From positions 1 to 10,666 of the forward strand of contig JAIVFH010000678.1 of NCBI GenBank assembly GCA_025765595.1: a stretch of 10,666 bases of DNA, written 5' to 3'. This document shows positions 1 to 5,386 of the stretch, one piece after another (the first letter of the stretch is position 1; each line of letters opens with the position of its first letter). The notes under the pieces were generated by a model, which saw nothing but the letters and a program-made list of their open reading frames with translations, had not been told where the DNA came from and searched no databases. The position numbers and the translations under genes are program-made. Origin of the DNA: Obelidium mucronatum. Its lineage: Eukaryota > Chytridiomycota > Chytridiomycetes > Chytridiales > Chytriomycetaceae.

Positions 1-237
1 TTTCTTATTTCTTTACGATTGGTTTTTGTGGCGTTTGGTGAGTCTGTTTTGCCGCGTTTGTTGGTTATTTCTAAGCTTACTGTTTCATTGGTTTGTTTTC
101 TTTTGAGAGTTGCCCTTTTGTTTGTTATTGGTTGGTTTGCATCTTCTGGTTCTTGGGGTGTTGTGGGCGCTGTTGGTGTATTTATTGTTTTTGTGAAGTT
201 GAAGTCAAAGAGTGTCGAGTATTTGTTAATAATACTT
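1..237 (-). CDS. Possible further +1 continuation of LINE-B coding sequence, partial
   Basis: After the AAA-TAA stop at 238-240, the next +1 frame has no stop down to the left edge, about 79 codons. It encodes Thr/Asn/Lys/Pro-rich sequence with basic clusters such as TNKRATLKRKQTNE. No start ATG or known domain is visible. It may be more of the ORF1 tail, the start of ORF2, or a chance opening, since minus-strand T is scarce here and stop codons are correspondingly rare. Called only because it repeats the AAA-stop +1 pattern seen at 623 and 7929. Confidence 0.25.
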
Positions 238-622
238 TTATTTGTCTCCTTTTGACTTTTGTTTTGACGTTGTTTGGGTTTTGTTGGTGTCATTACTCTG
301 CCTTTCGGCCCGTTGCAGGGCGTTTCTCTTTCTTCCTTCCTTTTCGTTCCCAATGTCTCCAGCTCTCTTTTTCGATGTAGGGACCGGGGTCACGCTTCCT
401 CCAGAGGTTTCGTTTGTGTTTCCGTTGTTGCTTCCCTCGTTGTTGCTGTTGGTTTTAGTGTCCTCCTTTTCGGCTATGTCTTCGTTGAGCTCGGTGTGGG
501 CTGCTGGTTTCTCTTCGTCTTCGTTTTTGCTGCCGTCTCCATCGTGGTTGCTGTTGCTGTTGTCCATATCGTCATCATTGTTATCGTCACTATTATCCAT
601 TTCCTCGTCTTCGTCCGGGGTT
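238..622 (-). CDS. Probable C-terminal continuation of LINE-B ORF1 in the +1 frame
   Basis: Immediately after the TGA that closes the ORF1 frame, the +1 frame is open for about 128 codons. It encodes a strongly acidic stretch (ETPDEDEEMDNSDDNNDDDM), then Asn/Ser/Thr-rich sequence and a basic nuclear-localisation-like patch (KKRAG...GRKR) before AAA-TAA. The same frame is open upstream to 852, but there the ORF1 frame is the better protein, so the switch most likely lies at or just before 623. It could be one protein made by +1 frameshifting, or an ordinary single-base indel, for example in the A5 run at 626-630. The strand is poor in T, so open length alone proves little. The consistent acidic composition is the main support. 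Confidence 0.45.
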
Positions 623-3214
623 TCATTTTTGCAGAAGACCTGCCTCCTCCACGTCTTCCAGTCTGTCCATGATCCCTTTGTGGTCTCTGTCTCCGTTGAT
701 TGCGGCGTCGATGTCGTAGTTCTCTCGTCTTTGGTTGTCGACTTCCTTTTCAAGTTCGTCGAGGCGTTTCCCATACTTGTACAGGTCGTCGTCCACGTAT
801 TCGCTCCATCTTCTGAAGCCTTTGGTCTCCTCTCCCGATCTCGGAACGTCATCTTCGTCTTTCATTCCAAGTGCTTTGAGCACCGCTCTTTGCACTATTT
901 CCTCCACTTCACTTTTCTTAATGTACTCACCCAGGTTTCCACTGAAGTTTGGCGCTCCGTTTGAGGTGTTGGGGCCATTGGTACTGGTGTTGGTGGTGTT
1001 GGTGTTGTTGTTTGGGGGTTGCGGGTTGGTGGCTTGGTTGGGGTTGGCTGGTCTTGCTCTTCTCACGATGGCAGGACCGGCTTGGTTTGTTGCAGTGCTG
1101 TTGTTGGTGCTGTTGTGGTTGTGGTTGTTGTTGTGGTTGGTGTTGTGGCTGGTGTTGACGTTGAGTGTTTCTGGTCTTCTTTTCACATTTTTGATGGTGA
1201 TTTGGAGTGCTTGGAGTCCTTCCGTTTCAGCCACCGAGAGGCCCCCATGGCGGTTTGCATACCCCTCCACATTGTCTTTGAGGTTTTTGTAGTCTCTGGT
1301 GTTGATGGTTTTGCGGGTGTTGGCGTTCGCCACTTTGTTGAAGGCTTCGTCAACTTCTTTTTCCATTATCGGGCATACCATGGTCAGGTGGTCTTCGTTG
1401 CATGTGCCACAGTATCCGCGTTGGACCAATTTCCCGTCGACTGTGTAGTATCTGTTGCGCACCGAGTAGAAGGACTTCTCACCGTCTTTTCCAAGGCTCA
1501 GCTTTGTTGTTGGTGAGTTAGATCTCTTTTCCCTTTGCATTATATTCAATGTGCTAACCTTTGTTTTGTCCTTATCGACCGCATCGTTATCGGACTTCAT
1601 GATGATTTCGATTGCCTTGGGTTGGTCCCTAGGGGTGTAAAACCTGAACGAGTATACGCCAGTCAGCTGGTCTTTGATTTCTTCGAGATCGTCAACTTCA
1701 AGGTTTCCTGCATTTCGGATTTCCATGCTGCGCCGTTTTTCTCTTTCGATCCTGGTGGTGAGTTGTTCGTTTGCCCGTACCGCTTGGGCAGTGTTTCTTC
1801 CGTATCTGACCTGGTTGTAGTCTTCTAGGCATTTCTTCTGGTCAGCGATGTTTGCGAAGTACAGTTGGACGGTGATGCGAGGTTTGGTATGGTGCATTCT
1901 ATTGGGTCTGTTGTGTCTGCTGGTGCTGTTTGCATTGGCATGGTTCTTTGGCGTCTTGACGTTGCCAACGGCACTCATGACTTTGGCACCCAGGTTTGTG
2001 TACGCTTTTTTGATGTCTTCTGCGACCATTTCGGCAGGCAGGTTGTTGCTGTTGTCGATGCCATTTACTAGGAGACAGAATGTCTCCCCCCCTGAGGAGG
2101 TCTTGGGCCAGATGTCTCTTTCCACCCCTTCGATTGCAATCTCGTAGTACATTTCTTCCCATTCGACCGCAGTGACCTGGATTTCTACATGTCTGGAGGT
2201 GGCCTTGTACTTTCCATGGATGTTGTGTTGGGCCAGGATCGCGTTGACTTTGGCCGTGGGCGTTGCGTCTGGGGGTAGGTTTACATTTGCTGCATTGGCA
2301 AGGATTTCAATGTCGCTATTAGCTGCTCTGCATGTTACGAGCTGGTTGTTTTTGCTGCCGTTGTTGTTGTACAAGTTGTTGCTGTTGAAGGTTTCGTCCA
2401 TTTTGGAGGTATGTTGTCCGTTTTTGGTTGTGGTTGTTTCCTTTTTTTGTTTCTTATTCGGATTGCTTAGTTGCGGTGCCTCGATTTGGAGTTGGGCTTT
2501 TGGTTTTCCGCGTTGGGCTTGTGTTTGTTGGTCTCGGCCATTTGAGTTAGAGTAATAATAAATCTTTCCGTTGGTTCTACTATTTTTTTTGTTGTTTCTC
2601 TTGCGTTCTGTTGTTTGTGTTGGTACTTTTGTCGTTTGGTGTATTGGGTTGTTATGTTTTGTTTTATTTGTTACTTCGTTTCTTTTTGTTACTTTTGTTT
2701 CATTTTCGTTGTTACAGGTACACAAGTGCAGAGGTACAGTGTGTACGTGCTCAGGTGTAGTGTTGTTGTGTTGGGGGGGCAAGTTGAGTTGCCAGGGGGG
2801 CTGAATAAGCCCGTCCTTTTCCACCCGGTCGCGGCCCGCTCTCAACCAGACCCCCACGTCAGAGCAGCGCTGAGACATGGTAGGCCCGTGCGCCGCAGCG
2901 CTCGAGCGTCGAAGGGGCGAGTTAGGTCGCCGGAGCCGCCGAAGCCTGCTCTGTTCCTTCCCTATGGTGGGTATCGCATCGCGTCCTCCAATCAAGACCC
3001 CGCTTCGCGGCTTCCAGACACGATTTCGATTCCCTGCGTCGCCGCCGTCGCTGCTGCTGTCGTCGCTGCTGCTGGCTCGCCGCGTGTTGCGCCCCTCCGG
3101 CCCCGAGACCCGCCCCACCTCCGCGCCGCCTGCCGCAGTCCCGCCCGCACTGCCACCTTGGGCTACTACGACAGGCGCGCGGAGGTCCCCGTTGGACATG
3201 CGTTCCTGTTGCAT
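623..3214 (-). CDS. LINE ORF1 (gag-like RNA-binding protein)
   Basis: An 863-codon frame, probably the nucleic-acid chaperone/RNP protein of a LINE. Residues 1-140 are Gly/Ala/Ser/Arg-rich and come from a GC-rich leader; residues 165-270 are Asn/Thr/Lys-rich. These may be 5' UTR read through, and Met272 (codon at 2399-2401) is a good alternative start, because the more protein-like part begins there. Residues about 378-482 have an RRM-like beta-alpha-beta pattern (FCLLVNGID, then a helix, then RITVQLYFANI). Residues 602-614 form a zinc knuckle, C602-x2-C605-x3-H609-x4-C614, one residue shorter than the usual CX2CX4HX4C. Residues 685-760 are Asn/Thr/His/Pro low complexity, and 805-857 are charged and probably coiled coil. 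The frame ends at AAA-TGA inside what reads as coding sequence; the +1 frame continues in an acidic tail. RRM-like folds and CCHC knuckles are known in LINE ORF1 proteins, but the specific clade is not recognised. Confidence 0.65.
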   Translation of the reverse strand: MQQERMSNGDLRAPVVVAQGGSAGGTAAGGAEVGRVSGPEGRNTRRASSSDDSSSDGGDAGNRNRVWKPRSGVLIGGRDAIPTIGKEQSRLRRLRRPNSPLRRSSAAAHGPTMSQRCSDVGVWLRAGRDRVEKDGLIQPPWQLNLPPQHNNTTPEHVHTVPLHLCTCNNENETKVTKRNEVTNKTKHNNPIHQTTKVPTQTTERKRNNKKNSRTNGKIYYYSNSNGRDQQTQAQRGKPKAQLQIEAPQLSNPNKKQKKETTTTKNGQHTSKMDETFNSNNLYNNNGSKNNQLVTCRAANSDIEILANAANVNLPPDATPTAKVNAILAQHNIHGKYKATSRHVEIQVTAVEWEEMYYEIAIEGVERDIWPKTSSGGETFCLLVNGIDNSNNLPAEMVAEDIKKAYTNLGAKVMSAVGNVKTPKNHANANSTSRHNRPNRMHHTKPRITVQLYFANIADQKKCLEDYNQVRYGRNTAQAVRANEQLTTRIEREKRRSMEIRNAGNLEVDDLEEIKDQLTGVYSFRFYTPRDQPKAIEIIMKSDNDAVDKDKTKVSTLNIMQREKRSNSPTTKLSLGKDGEKSFYSVRNRYYTVDGKLVQRGYCGTCNEDHLTMVCPIMEKEVDEAFNKVANANTRKTINTRDYKNLKDNVEGYANRHGGLSVAETEGLQALQITIKNVKRRPETLNVNTSHNTNHNNNHNHNSTNNSTATNQAGPAIVRRARPANPNQATNPQPPNNNTNTTNTSTNGPNTSNGAPNFSGNLGEYIKKSEVEEIVQRAVLKALGMKDEDDVPRSGEETKGFRRWSEYVDDDLYKYGKRLDELEKEVDNQRRENYDIDAAINGDRDHKGIMDRLEDVEEAGLLQK
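967..1158 (-). repeat. GTT/GGT-type simple repeats inside ORF1
   Basis: On the plus strand this segment contains two imperfect runs of TTG/GTT/GGT triplets, about 967-1020 and 1096-1158, separated by less repetitive sequence. On the minus strand they encode Asn/Thr/His/Pro low complexity (residues about 685-750 of ORF1). They are in frame with ORF1 and so vary the length of a probably disordered linker, and they are likely slippage-prone. Confidence 0.6.
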
Positions 3215-3240
3215 TCAGGTGGTGGTGTGGTGATGGTGTT
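2790..3240. promoter_or_regulatory. GC-rich CpG-dense block at the 5' end of LINE-B
   Basis: This block is far richer in G+C and CpG than anything else in the window, for example around 2827-2960 and 3030-3200, and it changes abruptly to AT-rich DNA at about 3245. It lies at the 5' end of the minus-strand element. A GC-rich 5' UTR with an internal promoter is common in LINEs, so a promoter or 5' UTR role is likely but not demonstrated. Frames are open on both strands here, because high-GC DNA has few stops. That makes the first 140 residues of the ORF1 translation doubtful as protein. Confidence 0.4.
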
Positions 3241-3244
3241 GGAA

Positions 3245-4185
3245 CTGTGTTGACAGGTGGCTCACCGCTTTGCAATTTCAACAAAGTTTTTTTGCAAATA
3301 TGGGTTAGTTTACCATACTGGATTTTGCAATCAGTGGAAACATGGTCCTGTTCAGAGATCTATTTCCAAATGATTGCATAGCAAGGGAAGAGATATGGCA
3401 CTACCAAATCAGAAATACTTACAGAATAATGCAGATATGTGTTTGATACAATGGCAAAGAAGGGAAATCAGCAACCTGATAAATACACAAAATCAATACT
3501 ATGATGATACCATCAACAAAGAACAAGAGAGCAACCAAGAGGACACAATTGAGACCAAAATGTTAAAGCTTTGAAATAAACAAACTGACACAGATGGAGC
3601 ACTGCTCATAAATCACAAAAATTAGAAGGGAATTCAGTTCAATAGTGGATGGATGGATAGTTTGTTGGGGAAGGAAACATCAACTCACTGTTCAAAACGT
3701 CAGGTAGACAGATATCCACACACTCGCAACATTGCTGTCTGTATCAATTGATCAGCATTGTTAAATTAAAGTGGTGGTTGTAAATGGTCCTAAAAACATA
3801 CCGCACTACGTAGATCAAAGTGCAACTGCAAATTGTTGAATTACTAATAGCATGCTTTCAATGATAAAATAGTCAAAAAGTGTTGTAGAGGGACTGGAAG
3901 CGGTGCTGGTTCTGTAGACAGGTGAGCTGATCGTTGTGGACACTAGAGAGATTTTGGAGAGAATTCTTAAACTTTATTCCCAAACATGGAGCTTGCAACA
4001 TGAGTTTCATGTGCCTCCAACAAAAAGAGCAGCAGCGTCAGTTGAAAGAGCACTTACTTGTTGTGAGACACACTTGTGTTTCAAAAAGCATGCTTCTTGT
4101 TGTTAGTTTTGACAAAGAAAAAAACCAAGTTTTCAAATTTCCATGCTGATTTAAATATTTCCAATATAAATAAAATTGGATGTTT
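3245..4185. other. Non-element spacer with no assignable gene
   Basis: Moderately AT-rich DNA between the 5' end of LINE-B and the histone-like frame. It contains a short GGAT microsatellite (about 3646-3659) and two short plus-strand open frames. The first (3374-3574) encodes 66 hydrophilic residues ending LKL and is followed directly by an AATAAA hexamer, so it could be a terminal exon, but it resembles nothing I recognise. The second (3934-4149) looks like a chance frame. If the histone-like gene is spliced, a downstream exon could lie here on the minus strand; a GTAAGT donor-like hexamer (minus strand, near 4055) is the only hint. Confidence 0.4.
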
Positions 4186-4572
4186 TTATTCAGAGCAAAT
4201 TATGCAGTGATGCTTCAGTCTCTGTCCCAGAATAAACTCACCATTGTTAGGATCCAAATCGTCCTCATCCTCAGAGCCTTTTTCTGCTGTAATCAGTTGT
4301 TTGCGTTTGTTTGGATTGGTAGGAACAAACTTGTCCGTCAAGTTGGAAACATTAAGATTGTCGTAAGAGGGACACATAGGGTGCAAGCCAGAGTGATTTG
4401 AAGGCATATAGTGGTGCCGCAGGTAAATCACAAGCTGAATATTGTCCTTAAAAAGAGTTGCACGTCTTGCATGAATGGCAAGGCAATATGCATCTTCCAT
4501 TAGTGTGACAAGGTACTCTTCCAAAGGGTGGTGGTTGTGCTTATCCACGCCAGAAACCCTACTTTGATACAA
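4186..4572 (-). CDS. CENP-A/H3-like histone-fold protein, partial (exon or relic)
   Basis: The segment at about 4417-4524 matches the second half of the histone H3 fold: end of helix 2 (LEEYLVTLMEDAYCLAIHA), loop 2 (RRATLF), then helix 3 (KDNIQLVIYLR). EDAY rather than EDTN, and TLF after the loop, are features of centromeric H3 (CENP-A) in animals rather than canonical H3. Canonical H3 ends soon after helix 3, but here the frame continues about 75 residues, including NKRKQ and EDEDDLD. A consensus GTGAGT donor (minus strand, 4241 to 4236) lies within the last codons, so those may be intron. There is no ATG at 4572 (the codon is TTG). The frame is open up to about 4671, where EIV...NFGWTQDQAW could be helix 1/loop 1, but it would need an unusual insertion of about 13 residues. 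Helix N and the tail are not found. It could be one exon of a live gene or a pseudogene. Confidence 0.5.
   Translation of the reverse strand: MYQSRVSGVDKHNHHPLEEYLVTLMEDAYCLAIHARRATLFKDNIQLVIYLRHHYMPSNHSGLHPMCPSYDNLNVSNLTDKFVPTNPNKRKQLITAEKGSEDEDDLDPNNGEFILGQRLKHHCIICSE
4236..4241 (-). other. Candidate 5' splice donor GTGAGT
   Basis: On the minus strand the sequence reads AATG|GTGAGTTT, a consensus spliceosomal donor, 15 codons before the stop of the histone-like frame. If used, the exon ends at 4242 in phase 1 after the acidic GSEDEDDLDPNN stretch, and the remaining codons to 4186 are intron. This favours a spliced host gene over a retroposed copy, but no matching acceptor could be assigned. 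Confidence 0.35.
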
Positions 4573-4709
4573 CCAAGCCTGGTCTTGTGTCCAACCAAAA
4601 TTCCTGGTCGCATGATTTATATACCATGTGTTAACAATTTCAAAAAGGTTGCAAAACGGACCTTTAAATTGTTAAATTGCAAGAACTTTTCAATTACAGA
4701 TGAATGGAT

Positions 4710-5081
4710 TTATTTCCTCTTCTTTCTGCCATTATTAGTTTCATTCTCTCCTGTATTTTCTTTGTTTTCTTCAGTTTCCAACTTCCTTTTTTTGATTTTC
4801 TCCTCCACACTTGACGCTACTAATGATTTTGAAACATCAGAGCGGTGCTTTGCACGGACTGTTGAGTTTCTGAGGGCGAGCTCATCGGAATTTGCCAATT
4901 TATTTGCAGATGTTTCCTTTTTGTGCCTACAAACAACGGTTACACCACATAGCATTGATATAAAAAAGACACACCAATTCTTGTTCACTGAAACCCTTTC
5001 TCCAACCTCTGTCTCCCATCTGCCATCACCTTGCTCTTTGTATGAGTGCCCACAAGAAGGTGCCTCAATAAATCCAAGCAC
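4710..5081 (-). CDS. Unrecognised protein fragment with a hydrophobic segment and a basic tail
   Basis: A 123-codon open frame with no ATG at its 5' end (the codon at 5081 is GTG; the frame stays open upstream to the oligo(A) at 5106), so it is best seen as a possible terminal exon. It has a Cys/Gly-containing N-terminal part, a hydrophobic stretch of about 16 residues (WCVFFISMLCGVTVVC) that could span a membrane, then RHKKE and a long charged tail ending in a basic cluster (GRKKRK). An AATAAA hexamer overlaps the stop codon (minus strand, 4714-4709), compatible with a 3' end. I recognise no family. Its 3' end is about 40 bases from the furthest 5' reach of the histone-like frame on the same strand. 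It could be an upstream exon of that gene, a separate gene, or a chance frame. Confidence 0.3.
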   Translation of the reverse strand: MLGFIEAPSCGHSYKEQGDGRWETEVGERVSVNKNWCVFFISMLCGVTVVCRHKKETSANKLANSDELALRNSTVRAKHRSDVSKSLVASSVEEKIKKRKLETEENKENTGENETNNGRKKRK

Positions 5082-5106
5082 TGCACAGATTCCAAGCTGA
5101 AGTCGC

Positions 5107-5129
5107 TTTTTTTTTTATTTTTTTTTTTT
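5107..5129 (-). repeat. Oligo(A) tail marking the LINE-A 3' end
   Basis: Plus-strand T10-A-T12, i.e. an A-tract on the minus strand, located directly after the LINE-A 3' UTR. Poly(A) or A-rich tails at the 3' end are a hallmark of many non-LTR elements and fix the orientation and 3' boundary. No target-site duplication could be paired because the other end is outside the window. Confidence 0.65.
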
Positions 5130-5131
5130 AT

Positions 5132-5386
5132 AATAACATGAGCTGTATTTTGTAATAAACACTTTGTCGAACTGCTAATCCCCCTCCAATTTCTTAAAAC
5201 GGTTTAACAAGACCCGGCCCCATTTACTCTATTCCCTTGCAGACCTCCCGCCTACCAACGCTACGACCCCGACTTGCAATCCCAATAACTTTCCTCCCTC
5301 CCTCATCCTCCCCAAAACCCCTACAATTATGGCTTGGCTCTTGATTTCCTCTTAGGGGGGCGCTACTGCCCCTAAGGTACTTGATG
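5132..5386 (-). other. LINE-A 3' UTR
   Basis: About 255 bases between the TAG of ORF2 and the oligo(A) tail. It begins with a stable hairpin (5351-5376) and shows no gene. LINE reverse transcriptases often recognise a structured 3' end of their RNA, so this is the expected place for such a signal. Function is inferred from position. Confidence 0.55.
5351..5376 (-). other. 3' UTR hairpin
   Basis: Perfect 8-base inverted repeat: CTTAGGGG at 5351-5358 and CCCCTAAG at 5369-5376, with a 10-base loop, starting 10 bases past the ORF2 stop on the minus strand. Candidate RT recognition stem of the LINE RNA; a chance hairpin cannot be ruled out from a single copy. Confidence 0.5.

Larger units (their letters stand above)
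1..3245 (-). mobile_element. LINE-like non-LTR retrotransposon, 5' part (LINE-B)
   Basis: This stretch looks like the 5' end and ORF1 of a LINE-type element read on the minus strand. What is seen is a GC-rich and CpG-rich leader at about 2790-3240, then a long hydrophilic ORF1 with an RRM-like region and a CCHC-type zinc knuckle, then an acidic Ser/Asn-rich tail that continues to the left edge. No reverse transcriptase or endonuclease lies inside the window, so ORF2 would have to be beyond position 1. The right boundary is a guess: composition changes sharply near 3240-3290 and no target-site duplication could be recognised. Assignment to a non-LTR element rests on the ORF1 architecture and on the second LINE nearby in the same orientation. 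A different gag-bearing element cannot be excluded. Confidence 0.55.

Noticed and set aside
242..964. Long plus-strand open frame of 240 codons rich in Ser, Leu, Val and Phe
   Set aside because: It is the complement of ORF1 and its acidic tail. The composition is what a T-rich strand gives, and no domain is visible.
2922..3284. Minus-strand 120-codon frame, Arg/Gln-rich, at the 5' end of LINE-B
   Set aside because: It lies in the CpG-dense block where stops are rare in every frame; repetitive Arg/Gln runs come from GC-rich triplets, and no domain is seen.
3934..4149. Plus-strand 71-codon frame
   Set aside because: Short, without recognisable domain, no supporting signals; chance length for this composition.
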